From Pseudomonas sp. Q11 (GTDB lineage Bacteria > Pseudomonadota > Gammaproteobacteria > Pseudomonadales > Pseudomonadaceae), in assembly GCF_024494355.1 (NCBI RefSeq), contig NZ_JAKNQY010000033.1, positions 1 through 64,000 of the forward strand: a DNA stretch of 64,000 bases, written 5' to 3'. Positions 17,972-26,968 of the stretch are shown here, in pieces. The number at the start of each line of letters is the position of its first letter. Position 1 is the stretch's first letter. Position numbers and translations under genes: made by a program. A model generated the notes under the pieces. The model saw only the letters and a list, made by a program, of their open reading frames with translations. It was not told where the DNA came from and did not search any database.

Positions 17972-18976
17972 ATGACTGAACCCACCTCCCTCGCCAGTTG
18001 GACCCGCGCCCTGCGCAAACAGCTTGATGCGTTGGGCCTGGACAGCCATGCCCTGTGTCTGGAGGCCGGGCTCGATCCGCAATGGATGGACGACCCGAAT
18101 GCCCGTTATCCGCTCTCGGCCACCACGCGCCTGTGGGAGTTGGCCGTGCAGGCCAGCGGCGATCCGGCGATCGGCCTGCGGGTTTCGCGCTTCGTCAGTC
18201 CCACCACGTTCCACGCGTTGGGTTACGCCCTGGTGGCCAGCGGCAGCTTGCGAGAAGTGTTTGAGCGGATCGTGCGTTATCACCCGGTGGTCAGCGATGC
18301 GTTGACACTGCACTTGAGCCGCTGCGAAGACCGTTACCGCTTCACGCTCGACGTGCCCCAGGGCCGGGCGACGCCGGCCTTTGAAGCCATCGATGCATTC
18401 GCTGCGATTTACGTGCGCACGTGTCGCAACCGACTGGGCCGCGATTACGCACCGCTGGCGGTGTACTTGCGGCGCCCGGAACCGACGGACCCCGGCCCCT
18501 GGCATAAAGTGTTTCGTTCGCCTGTGTATTTCGGCGCCGGGCAAGATTGCCTGGAATTCAACCTCGCCGATTTCGACAGCCACCTGGACGACGCCAACCC
18601 GGAGCTGGCCGAACACAACGAGACGGTACTCAAGCGTACTCTCGCCCAGCTCCAGCCGCTGACCTGGGAGCGCAAGGTGCGGGCCGCTATCGAAGCCCAA
18701 CTGCCCGAAGGCGAACCCAGCGCCGAGCGCATCGCCCAGGCCATGCACCTGAGCCTGCGCAGCCTGCAACGGCATTTGGCCGATGAAGGCTGCCGCTTCG
18801 ACGCGCTGCTTAACGAATGTCGGGAAAACCTGGCGCTGCTGCACCTGCGCGATCCGCAGTGCTCACTGAGTGAAGTCGGTTATCTGCTGGGCTTTGCCGA
18901 TGCCAGCAGCTTCAGCCGGGCGTTCAAGCGCTGGACCGGAATGACGCCTGGGCAGTTTCGTGAGGGTTTGCGCTAG
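17972..18976 (+). CDS. AraC-family regulator (OruR/ArgR-type sensor domain)
   Basis: A 334-residue regulator with an N-terminal AraC-type arabinose-binding-like domain (about 20-205) and a C-terminal double HTH (about 235-330). Recognition helices are visible as LSLRSLQRHLADEG and VGYLLGFADASSFSRAFKRW. It is divergent from the desaturase, its likely target. The ligand may be an acyl compound, by analogy with similar divergent pairs; that is inference. Confidence 0.88.
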   Translation: MTEPTSLASWTRALRKQLDALGLDSHALCLEAGLDPQWMDDPNARYPLSATTRLWELAVQASGDPAIGLRVSRFVSPTTFHALGYALVASGSLREVFERIVRYHPVVSDALTLHLSRCEDRYRFTLDVPQGRATPAFEAIDAFAAIYVRTCRNRLGRDYAPLAVYLRRPEPTDPGPWHKVFRSPVYFGAGQDCLEFNLADFDSHLDDANPELAEHNETVLKRTLAQLQPLTWERKVRAAIEAQLPEGEPSAERIAQAMHLSLRSLQRHLADEGCRFDALLNECRENLALLHLRDPQCSLSEVGYLLGFADASSFSRAFKRWTGMTPGQFREGLR

Positions 18977-19000
18977 GGGTTTGCGTTGCCTGGGCCGGCC

Positions 19001-19141
19001 CTATCGCGAGCAGGCTCGCTCCCACATTTGATCTGTGGTGCACACAAACCTTGTGGGAGCGGGCTTGCTCGCGAAGACGGCAGCACAGTCAACATCACAG
19101 CCAACAGACCCACCGCTTTCGCGAGCAAGCCCGCTCCCACA
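19001..19141. repeat. REP cluster
   Basis: Three GTGGGAGC...GCTCGCG palindromes in alternating orientation separate the convergent AraC and Crp/Fnr genes. Confidence 0.9.
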
Positions 19142-19156
19142 GATGCTGGGCCGGAC

Positions 19157-19843
19157 TCAGATTGTGGTCAGGGCCCGCAACCGCTCGATATCCAAGATTT
19201 CAATCTCACCGTAAGCCAGTCGCACAATGCCCTGGCCCTGCAAGTCCTTGAGGATCTGGTTGGTGGTCTGGCGCGACAGTGAGAGCATGAGCGCCAGTTG
19301 CTCCTGGGGCAGTTGCAAGACCCGCCGCGCCGGTTCGATTTCGCCGTAGCCTTCGGCGATCATCAGCAGGCGATGGGCAACACGTATCGGGGCGGGCATC
19401 AGGCTCAGGTGTTCGAGATTAATGAAGGTCAGGCGCAGTTTGTGGCTCATCAGCCGCGCGATATCTCGCCAATAGACCGGATGCTCTTGCAGAAACGCCA
19501 TCAACGGCGCCTGAGGCAAGTGCAGCAAGGTGCACTGGCCAACGCCCACCGCGTCATGGGTGCGCGGCTGGCCATCGAACAGACAGATTTCACCAAACCA
19601 GTGGGGCGCCTCCACCACGCTGAGCAGCGCTTCCTTGCCCTGTTCGTTCACTGCGCCAATCCGTACCGCGCCTTCCAATACGGCGTACATCCCGCAGGGC
19701 GGGTCACCGCGCTGGAACAGCCGATGCCCCGGCACCAGGCGGCGCACCCGCGCCATGCCCAACAGACTATTCTGTAACTCAGCGGGCAAGTGGCTGTACC
19801 AGTGACCGGCCAACAGGTGCGAGTGCCAGGGATGCGTATTCAT
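19157..19843 (-). CDS. Crp/Fnr-family transcription regulator
   Basis: A 228-residue regulator with a cyclic-nucleotide-binding-like beta barrel (about 20-130) and a C-terminal winged helix (LALMLSLSRQTTNQILKDLQ near 180). No N-terminal cysteine cluster of the Fnr/Anr type is seen, so it is not an oxygen sensor of that kind. The start at 19843 is backed by GGAG 5-6 nt upstream; the extension to 19903 has none. It is divergent from the Mpo1-like gene. Confidence 0.88.
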   Translation of the reverse strand: MNTHPWHSHLLAGHWYSHLPAELQNSLLGMARVRRLVPGHRLFQRGDPPCGMYAVLEGAVRIGAVNEQGKEALLSVVEAPHWFGEICLFDGQPRTHDAVGVGQCTLLHLPQAPLMAFLQEHPVYWRDIARLMSHKLRLTFINLEHLSLMPAPIRVAHRLLMIAEGYGEIEPARRVLQLPQEQLALMLSLSRQTTNQILKDLQGQGIVRLAYGEIEILDIERLRALTTI

Positions 19844-19930
19844 GGAAACTCCGGGACAAGTGTCGGCTAACTGACAGAACGCCTCATGGAACCCGGGCAT
19901 CATGCAGGCATCACCTCAGGAGGAACAACA

Positions 19931-20455
19931 ATGAAAAGCCTCGTTGATCATCTCAGTCAATACGCCGCCTACCACCGCGACCCACGCAACATCGCCACGC
20001 ACTTCATCGGCATTCCGCTGATTTTCGTCGCCGTTGCCGTGCTGCTGTCACGGCCGGGTTGGCCGGCGGGCGCACTGCTAGTGTCGCCGGCGCTGCTGGT
20101 AGCGGTAGCCAGTGCCTGGTTTTATCTGCGCCTGGAACTGCGACTGGGCGTGCTGATGACGGTACTGCTGGCCCTGGCGCTATGGCTGGGCCAGGTGCTC
20201 GCCGCGCAAAGCACCTTGGTATGGCTGGGCAGTGGCTTGGGAATGTTTGTGCTGGGCTGGGTGATCCAGTTCGTCGGTCACTATTACGAAGGCCGCAAAC
20301 CGGCGTTCGTCGATGACCTCACCGGGCTGATTGTCGGGCCGCTGTTCGTGGTGGTGGAGGCGGGCTTCCTGCTGGGGCTTCGCGGCGAACTGAAGCGGGC
20401 CATCGAGGAACGCGTCGGCCCCGTAGCCTTGCGCAACCAGCGCTCGGCCGTCTGA
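19931..20455 (+). CDS. Mpo1-like (DUF962) membrane protein
   Basis: A 174-residue protein with four hydrophobic helices and the family's conserved HRDPRNIATHFIGIPL near residue 15 and VGHYYEGRKPA near 120. The yeast homologue Mpo1 is an iron-dependent dioxygenase for 2-hydroxy fatty acids; the bacterial role is not established. AGGAGG precedes the ATG at 19931, excluding the longer frame from 19886. Confidence 0.88.
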   Translation: MKSLVDHLSQYAAYHRDPRNIATHFIGIPLIFVAVAVLLSRPGWPAGALLVSPALLVAVASAWFYLRLELRLGVLMTVLLALALWLGQVLAAQSTLVWLGSGLGMFVLGWVIQFVGHYYEGRKPAFVDDLTGLIVGPLFVVVEAGFLLGLRGELKRAIEERVGPVALRNQRSAV

Positions 20456-20457
20456 AT

Positions 20458-20565
20458 CTGTGGAAGCAAGGCTTGCCCGCGATGGCATCGCCTCGGTCTA
20501 TCAGTTACACCGAGGTGTTTGCATCGCGGGCAAGCCTTGCTCCCACAAGCTCGCTCCCACAGGAG
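20458..20565. repeat. REP pair
   Basis: GTGGAAGCAAGGCTTGCCCGCGA and its inverse lie between convergent genes, with an extra partial copy at the right end. Confidence 0.88.
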
Positions 20566-20587
20566 TTGGACCATTACCGCTCAAACC

Positions 20588-22798
20588 TTACAGCGCACCG
20601 AACTCGACCCGAATCGTCAGCGCGCCGGTGTTATCTTTCAAGCCAGACCCGTGCTGCCCGGTCAGGTCATCGTTGATGCACAGTTGCAGTTCCCCTTGCT
20701 GATCGCCCGGAACCTGCCCCAGATCACCCACCAGAAACGGCTTGCCACCATTGCCCACGCGACCTATCAAGGCGCCTTCGGCGGCACCGGGCAAGGCATA
20801 GCTGCTGTAGTCGATGTGCCTCGAACCGCCATTTCCATCGACATTGCCGCCCTGCGGACTGGCACACCATCGCCCGCTGACGTAGCGAACCAGGCGCGGT
20901 ACCAGGCCGTTGACCTGCACGCCGGTGCCCTGCCACGCGATGTTGGATTGGACCTGCATCGTCACCGCCCGCAAGTCATTCGCCAGCGTGTCCCCGGCCT
21001 GGAACGACAGCGCCGCGATGGTCAGGCTCGGGTTCGAGGTCCCGGTGCTGGGGAAGACGCCATCGCCCACCAGGAACAGGTTCTGGTGATCCCAACTGCG
21101 TTGGTATTTGTCGACCACCGATTTGTTCGGATCATCACCCATGCGATAGGTCCCCATCAGGTGCCCGGCGCCCTGGAAGCTGTAAGGCACCCCTTGGTAG
21201 GTGAACAACCCGGGCGGAAGGGGTTTGGTCAGCTCCACCGCGCCGAGCAAGTCCTCGATGATGTGAGTTGCCAACAACTTCGCCTGCCGGAATCCCTCCT
21301 TGGTGTAATCGGACAGGTCATAGTGAATTTCCGGCCGGGGAATGCCGAGCCGGTCCTTGTACTCGGTGGACGGCACGATGTAGCAATTGGCGTGATCAGG
21401 ATCGTCCTCGACCTGCTCCACCAGAAATCCGATCCGGAACTGGCGGATGAATATGTCGTTGAGCTTCTGGACCAGCGCTGTCCCGTACAGCACTTGCTGG
21501 GGTTCTTTGGCCGGCGGCAACGGATTGGCACCACCGTCGTTACTGCCATCGATGAAGTCAGCCACGGTTTTGTATGGGTCGGTGGCCGGCCAGTTCCAGC
21601 CCTCGTTGCCAATTTCGATACGCCACGCCGCGCGTTGCTTGCGAAAGTCTCCGTCACGCAAGCTCTCGATACCCGCCGTGGACACAGGGCCACGGTACGG
21701 AAATACCGCCTTGCCTTCCGGCATCAGCCCCCAGGCCAGGTAGATCGGGTGGTCGGCGAGGCTGCGCCCCACCTGCCCGCTGCTGTTGGCTACGCCTTTG
21801 GGCCAGGCTGAGCTGACGGAATTGAGCAACAGCTTGGGCGTTTCGATGGCATGGGCGGCGATCACATAACGCTGCCCGACGGCCACGCCAGTGCCAGTGG
21901 CCGGGCCGTCACCCAACTGATACTGGATGAACTCCACACCATTGATGTTTTTGTCCGCCCCCACAGTCACCTTGCTGGCCACGGTTTTGTACAGTATCCG
22001 GACCTTGCCGGTGGCCAGTGCCTTGTTCATCGTCACGGTGGCATCGTACTTGGCCTGGATCGGACAGATCGGTGTGCAGTTGGTATTGCCGGCGCACACC
22101 CGGCGCCCGGCGTAAGGTTGGGAATTGCGCCCGGCCGGCGTCGGGCTGACGACCAGCGGCAAACCGTCAAAAGACTGCCCCGTCACGGCCGTGACAAAAC
22201 TGCCGTCGACCAGGGACAGCGGGATGCTGTGCATCGGAAACTCATAGCCTTCGGGAAACGTCATGCCCAGATACGCCTGGTCGGCGACATTGGCCGACAC
22301 GCCGATTTCCGCCTCCGCCCGGCAATAGGCACTTTGCAGATCGTCGTAGCTGATCGGCCAGTCGACCCCAACACCATATTTTGACTTCAAGCGAAAATCG
22401 TTCGGCACCATGCGCAGGCATGTCCCGACCCAATGCCAGGTCGTCCCGCCACCCACGCGCTCATAGGTACTGGTGAAGGGGAGCGGACCTTTCTGCACCA
22501 AATAGCTGACCTGAGGCTTATCCCAGCCAAGGATCAGATCGGCAATGGTCGCCCGTGGGGCGTTCTGTTCGGCCGGATTACGCGGGGTGTCCAGGCTCGT
22601 CACGGGTGGGTAAGGCGATTCCGGGGTTTTAAGCGTTGCTGTGTAGAACCGCTCCAGGTATTGCGTGCGGTTGGCCGGGATCTCGGGGCCGGACTCAAGC
22701 ACCAGCACATCCACCCCGGCCATGCCCAATTGGTAAGCAATGATGCTGCCGGCCAGTCCTGCGCCAACGATGACCACCTCGGCTTGTTCGGTACTCAT
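20588..22798 (-). CDS. GMC FAD-dependent sugar/alcohol dehydrogenase large subunit with C-terminal lectin-like domain
   Basis: A 736-residue protein. The FAD-binding motif VIVGAGLAGS is at 9-18. A cysteine cluster Cys235, Cys241, Cys245 (CAGNTNCTPICP) matches the 3Fe-4S site of FAD glucose/fructose dehydrogenase large subunits. The C-terminal catalytic region (GAGHLMGTYRMG and NPSLTIAAL) ends near 605. Such subunits are usually about 540-600 residues. Here residues about 612-736 form an extra domain resembling PA-IL/LecA (IAWQGTGV, GALIGRVG, ND at 709-710, DN at 722-723). No signal peptide. It overlaps the small-subunit gene by ATGA. Substrate unknown, probably a sugar or polyol. Confidence 0.88.
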   Translation of the reverse strand: MSTEQAEVVIVGAGLAGSIIAYQLGMAGVDVLVLESGPEIPANRTQYLERFYTATLKTPESPYPPVTSLDTPRNPAEQNAPRATIADLILGWDKPQVSYLVQKGPLPFTSTYERVGGGTTWHWVGTCLRMVPNDFRLKSKYGVGVDWPISYDDLQSAYCRAEAEIGVSANVADQAYLGMTFPEGYEFPMHSIPLSLVDGSFVTAVTGQSFDGLPLVVSPTPAGRNSQPYAGRRVCAGNTNCTPICPIQAKYDATVTMNKALATGKVRILYKTVASKVTVGADKNINGVEFIQYQLGDGPATGTGVAVGQRYVIAAHAIETPKLLLNSVSSAWPKGVANSSGQVGRSLADHPIYLAWGLMPEGKAVFPYRGPVSTAGIESLRDGDFRKQRAAWRIEIGNEGWNWPATDPYKTVADFIDGSNDGGANPLPPAKEPQQVLYGTALVQKLNDIFIRQFRIGFLVEQVEDDPDHANCYIVPSTEYKDRLGIPRPEIHYDLSDYTKEGFRQAKLLATHIIEDLLGAVELTKPLPPGLFTYQGVPYSFQGAGHLMGTYRMGDDPNKSVVDKYQRSWDHQNLFLVGDGVFPSTGTSNPSLTIAALSFQAGDTLANDLRAVTMQVQSNIAWQGTGVQVNGLVPRLVRYVSGRWCASPQGGNVDGNGGSRHIDYSSYALPGAAEGALIGRVGNGGKPFLVGDLGQVPGDQQGELQLCINDDLTGQHGSGLKDNTGALTIRVEFGAL

Positions 22799-23310
22799 GA
22801 CAAGGCTCCTTGCTGTCCGTTGGCAGGTACGCCGGTCAAGTCCTCAAGGCTCGATGGCTCAGCGTTCCAATAACCGAAGAAAGATTCGCTGTAGCCCATC
22901 GGATGAGCCTGGGCGATTTTCCAGGCCCAGCTGTAGATGTAGGCCTGGTCTGAGACCACCGTCGACTCACCCACTTTGAAATTCCCGGCGTCATACGGTT
23001 GGTACCAGACGCCCAGCAACCACAACTTCATGATCGACCGCGCGGCCAGCACGGTTTGCGGGATCACCGGTTGTGGCCCGGTGCCCACCAGCACCTTCTG
23101 CGCGATCAGGTCCGGGTGTAGCTTTTGCGCTGCCTGCGCGGTGTATTGGGCCAGCAACGCATTGAGCACCTCAGGGGTAATGCGCGGGGTCACGTAGTCG
23201 AGAAATATCGGCGGTAAACCGACCGGGTCAATCTGCGGCGCCAACCGGTTCACGGGAATGCCGGTCAGGGCCGATGAAAGACCCACGAATTTGTCCAGAT
23301 CACTGCTCAT
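22795..23310 (-). CDS. Sugar dehydrogenase small (gamma) subunit
   Basis: A 171-residue protein of the family of small subunits of membrane-bound FAD sugar dehydrogenases, ending in the typical WKIAQAHPMGYSESFFGYW. In known complexes it is the chaperone subunit carrying the Tat signal for both itself and the large subunit. Here the ATG at 23310 gives MSSDLDKFVGLSSALTG with no twin-arginine signal, which is odd. It overlaps both neighbours by ATGA, so all three genes are translationally coupled. Confidence 0.88.
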   Translation of the reverse strand: MSSDLDKFVGLSSALTGIPVNRLAPQIDPVGLPPIFLDYVTPRITPEVLNALLAQYTAQAAQKLHPDLIAQKVLVGTGPQPVIPQTVLAARSIMKLWLLGVWYQPYDAGNFKVGESTVVSDQAYIYSWAWKIAQAHPMGYSESFFGYWNAEPSSLEDLTGVPANGQQGALS

Positions 23311-24671
23311 GGCTGACTCCTTGTCGCGCCGGTGGACTGTGCGCGTTCGAGCAAATAGGTGAAATCCGCGAAGCTGGTGCGCGGCGATTCGGTGACATGG
23401 GTGGCCGCATTGCCATGGCACGCCATGCAACTGGACGACGCCTGGGGCACGGTGCCTTGGATGTAGGTTTCCAGCGTGGCGTTGGCCAGGAACGAGGGCG
23501 CGGGATTGCCCAACGGATTGGCGGCCGATACCTGGCAGGTGTCGGGTGGATCTGACGGCCACTGGGTGCTGATCAGTTGGTAGTTGGCCCAGACACTCTG
23601 CGGATTGACTGTACGCAACAGGGCTTGATAGGTGGCGTTCAGGGTTTTGGTGGCCTCGGTCAGCGGTATCTCACGCACGATCTGCGAGGGTGTCGCCTTG
23701 ACCGCCGGATTCCATGGCCGGGGCGGCGGCTGGTTGATGTCGCTTTGGCTGGCAGCGTTGTAGAACAGATAAGGTCCCACCCGCTGGGCCGGGGGCGTGG
23801 TCTTTTCGGGTACGTTTTTTACATGTTCAAAGGTCGACCAGACCCACTGCGCGGCGCTGTCGGTCTTGTGAACCATGTGCAGTCCCACCAGGCCCACCGG
23901 TTCGGACTTGCATGACTCCCCGACAATGGGTCCTTTGCTCGGGTCGCTGTTTCCCGGTGTATAAACCAGCGCATCGACGGTGTGGAAATCCTGCGGGCGA
24001 TCATGGGTGCCCAGCACTTTCCACGACGCTTTCACCATCACCGCGCCGACGTCCTTTGTCTTGGCCGAGCCGCAGCTGAAAGCCACGGTGTTGGTCGGGT
24101 TTGCAGCAAAAAACTTCTGCTGGCCTTCGATGCTGTACAGGCCATTGTCGACAATTGAATCGAACATCGATCGGTTGACCACGATTTCGTTGCGCGTATA
24201 GGCACCGTTCTGATCCACCAGCGGGCCGCTCTCGAAAGGCTGGATAAACTCATCCAGCACATCGGGCACCTTACCCATCTGCTGCAACAGGCGGCCGGGC
24301 TTGAGCGACTTGCACGCTTCGGGAAGCGTCGCCGGTGCGTCCCAGGCCAACGGCGCCTGCCCCTTGGCCCGGAAGATCTGGTAGCTCTCTTTCCAGCTTT
24401 CCCACACCGTCGCCCCATCCTGCTTGCCAATGGGGGTGCCGGTATTGGGATGGCCGTTGTCCAGCGCCGGCCAGTTCAGGGCAATGAAGGTCTGCCATGA
24501 CAGGTCATCGAAATCGCGCTGAAGGCTGACCAGAGTGGGATGTTCCTCGGTAACCGTGACATCGAAGGGTATCTGCGGTGACAACGAGGGGGTGGCGCTG
24601 ACGGATGGGCTCAATAAAACGCTTAGCAAGGCACAGCCAAACGGGCCATGCCGACTGACTTCCATTCTCAT
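23307..24671 (-). CDS. Secreted c-type haem protein with one CXXCH, probable electron partner
   Basis: A 454-residue protein with a signal peptide (about 1-26) and a single haem-c motif, CMACH, near residue 415, followed by a short tail. The long N-terminal part has no domain I recognise; it has paired cysteines (for example CKSLKPG, SCGSA and ESCKSE). As the first gene of the dehydrogenase operon it should accept electrons from the FAD/iron-sulfur subunit, replacing the usual three-haem cytochrome. That role is inferred from position. Confidence 0.75.
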   Translation of the reverse strand: MRMEVSRHGPFGCALLSVLLSPSVSATPSLSPQIPFDVTVTEEHPTLVSLQRDFDDLSWQTFIALNWPALDNGHPNTGTPIGKQDGATVWESWKESYQIFRAKGQAPLAWDAPATLPEACKSLKPGRLLQQMGKVPDVLDEFIQPFESGPLVDQNGAYTRNEIVVNRSMFDSIVDNGLYSIEGQQKFFAANPTNTVAFSCGSAKTKDVGAVMVKASWKVLGTHDRPQDFHTVDALVYTPGNSDPSKGPIVGESCKSEPVGLVGLHMVHKTDSAAQWVWSTFEHVKNVPEKTTPPAQRVGPYLFYNAASQSDINQPPPRPWNPAVKATPSQIVREIPLTEATKTLNATYQALLRTVNPQSVWANYQLISTQWPSDPPDTCQVSAANPLGNPAPSFLANATLETYIQGTVPQASSSCMACHGNAATHVTESPRTSFADFTYLLERAQSTGATRSQP

Positions 24672-24848
24672 GCTTTATCTCCTTGGCATCAGGGCGCCAG
24701 GAGATAACACCGGTCCGTCATGGACTCTCACAGCCTCCTGGCAAGTCAGAGTCTAGGTAGGGTTTGGTTCAAGGACAGGTGCAAAAGTAGAACCGATCGA
24801 AGCAAACACAAGCGCTGTTATTCAGAATGGGACCGGGTCGTGACTGGA

Positions 24849-25085
24849 GACGCTATCGCGAGCAGGCTCGCTCCCACAGGGGACTGGGGCTGGGCCGCAG
24901 ATGTTGTGGCCGACACCGATCCACTTGTGGGAGCGGGCTTGCTCGCGAAAGCGGCGGGTCAGATTGCATCGAGGGTGAATGTGTCTACGCCTTCGCGAGC
25001 AAGCCCGCTCCCACAGTTTTTGGGGGTTGCCCACAGACTTGTGGTCAACCCCATTCCACTGTGGGAGCGAGCCTGCTCGCGATGC
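24849..25085. repeat. REP cluster (four copies)
   Basis: Four GTGGGAGC...GCTCGCG palindromes in alternating orientation, upstream of the dehydrogenase operon and downstream of cysA. Confidence 0.9.
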
Positions 25086-25093
25086 TTTTGATC

Positions 25094-26083
25094 TTAAAGG
25101 TTCGCAACCTTCTGCCAGACCTTCGGCTTGAAGAACAGCGTCTCGCCCTTCGCCAGACCCACCAGGCTGTCGTGGTCCTTCACCACCTCGGCTTCGATCA
25201 GTTCGCTTTGGCCCTCAACCTTCAAAGTCACCCGGGTGGTGGCGCCCAGCGGGCGGATGTCGCGCACCTCGGCGGCGTGGTGATCCTCCAATTCCGAACG
25301 CGACAGCGAGACCTCATGGGGGCGGAACAGCACATGCCGATCCTCACCCACGTGCAGGCGGTTCGAGTCGCCGAGGAAGTGATACACAAAGTCGCTGGCC
25401 GGGTTTTCGTAGACATCGCCCGGTGAGCCGATCTGCTCGATCACACCCTTGTTCATCACCACGATCCGATCAGCGACTTCCATCGCCTCTTCCTGATCGT
25501 GAGTCACGAACACCGAGGTCAGGTTGATGTCCTCGTGCAACCGCGCCAGCCAGCGCCGAAGTTCCTTGCGAACCTTGGCGTCGAGCGCGCCAAAGGGTTC
25601 GTCCAGCAGCAACACCTTGGGCTCAACTGCCAGTGCCCGGGCCAGGGCAATGCGCTGGCGCTGGCCGCCGGAAAGCTGTTCGGGATAGCGATCGGCAAGC
25701 CAGTCCAGTTGCACCATGTTCAACAGTTCGTGGACCTTGGTTGCGATCTGGCTTTCGTTCGGGCGCTGGTTCCTGGGCTTCATGCGCAGGCCGAAGGCGA
25801 CGTTGTCGAACACGGTCATGTGACGGAACAAGGCGTAGTGCTGGAACACGAAACCAACGTTGCGATCACGCACATCGTGGCCGGACACGTCCTCACCGTG
25901 AAACACGATGTTGCCTTGGTCCGGGGTTTCAAGGCCGGCGATGATCCGCAGCAGCGTGGTCTTGCCGCAGCCCGACGGGCCGAGCAGCGCCACCAGCTCA
26001 CCGCTCTGGATGCCCAGGTTGATGTTGTCCAGGGCCTTGAAGGTGTTGAAGTTCTTGCTGACGTTGCGGGCTTCAATCGACAT
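25094..26083 (-). CDS. cysA: CysA, sulfate/thiosulfate ABC transporter ATPase
   Basis: A 329-residue ATPase with Walker A GPSGCGKTT (34-42), signature LSGGQRQR near 135, Walker B VLLLDEP, and a C-terminal TOBE-type regulatory domain. It energises sulfate and thiosulfate import with CysT and CysW. It is the last gene of the oscA-sbp-cysTWA operon, 3 nt after cysW. Confidence 0.96.
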   Translation of the reverse strand: MSIEARNVSKNFNTFKALDNINLGIQSGELVALLGPSGCGKTTLLRIIAGLETPDQGNIVFHGEDVSGHDVRDRNVGFVFQHYALFRHMTVFDNVAFGLRMKPRNQRPNESQIATKVHELLNMVQLDWLADRYPEQLSGGQRQRIALARALAVEPKVLLLDEPFGALDAKVRKELRRWLARLHEDINLTSVFVTHDQEEAMEVADRIVVMNKGVIEQIGSPGDVYENPASDFVYHFLGDSNRLHVGEDRHVLFRPHEVSLSRSELEDHHAAEVRDIRPLGATTRVTLKVEGQSELIEAEVVKDHDSLVGLAKGETLFFKPKVWQKVANL

Positions 26084-26086
26084 GAC

Positions 26087-26956
26087 TTATTCCTCCGCGC
26101 TGCTGTTGCGCAGACGGTTGGTTCGGTTTTCGCTCCACTGCTTGAGCAGCAGGATCAAGAGCGCCAGGATCAGCAACAGGCTCGCCACGGCGAACGCCGC
26201 CACGTGGTTGTATTCGTTGTAGAGGATCTCGACGTGCAACGGCAGCGTATTGGTCACCCCGCGGATATGCCCTGACACCACCGACACCGCACCGAACTCG
26301 CCCATGGCCCGGGCCGTACACAGCACCACGCCATAGATCAGGCCCCACTTGATGTTTGGCACGGTGACATGCCAGAACATTTGCCAGCCATTGGCGCCCA
26401 GCAGGCGCGCGGCTTCCTCTTCCTGGGTGCCTTGCTCCTGCATCAGCGGGATCAATTCGCGGGCCACGAACGGCACGGTGACAAAAATCGTCGCCAGGAC
26501 GATGCCCGGTAGCGCAAACACAATCTGGATGTCGTGATCCGAAAGCCACGGCCCGAACACCCCCTGGGCGCCGAACATCAGCACATAGACCAGGCCTGCG
26601 ATCACCGGGGAGACCGAGAACGGCAGGTCGATCAAGGTCACCAGCAGGCTTTTGCCACGAAACGAATACTTGCTCACGCACCACGCGGCGCTGACCCCGA
26701 ACACCAGGTTCAGCGGCACCGAGATCAGCACCGCGATCACCGTGAGCTTGAGCGCCGACAGGGCGTCGGGTTCGAAGATCGCGGCAAAGAACGCCCCCAC
26801 ACCCAGCTTCAGTCCCTGGGAGACCACAATGAACAGCGGCAGCAGCAGGAACAGCGCAAAGATCAACCAGCCAAGGCCAAGCAGGACTCGCCGCGACGCC
26901 GCACTGCCACGGCGGGCGGCGTTGGTGGAGGCCGCATAAATAGACGATTGGGACAT
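26087..26956 (-). CDS. cysW: CysW, sulfate ABC transporter permease
   Basis: A 289-residue permease with six predicted membrane helices and the cytoplasmic EAA-type loop (EQGTQEEEAARLLGANGWQ) that docks CysA. It pairs with CysT to form the channel. Gap of 12 nt from cysT. Confidence 0.96.
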   Translation of the reverse strand: MSQSSIYAASTNAARRGSAASRRVLLGLGWLIFALFLLLPLFIVVSQGLKLGVGAFFAAIFEPDALSALKLTVIAVLISVPLNLVFGVSAAWCVSKYSFRGKSLLVTLIDLPFSVSPVIAGLVYVLMFGAQGVFGPWLSDHDIQIVFALPGIVLATIFVTVPFVARELIPLMQEQGTQEEEAARLLGANGWQMFWHVTVPNIKWGLIYGVVLCTARAMGEFGAVSVVSGHIRGVTNTLPLHVEILYNEYNHVAAFAVASLLLILALLILLLKQWSENRTNRLRNSSAEE

Positions 26957-26968
26957 CTTCGTGCCTCC

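Noticed and set aside
24849..25085. CRISPR array
   Set aside because: The repeated units are REP palindromes in alternating orientation with irregular spacing, not direct repeats with unique spacers.
26350..26385. Sigma-54 promoter-like TGGCAC...TGCC
   Set aside because: It lies inside the cysW coding sequence and is not placed before any gene.
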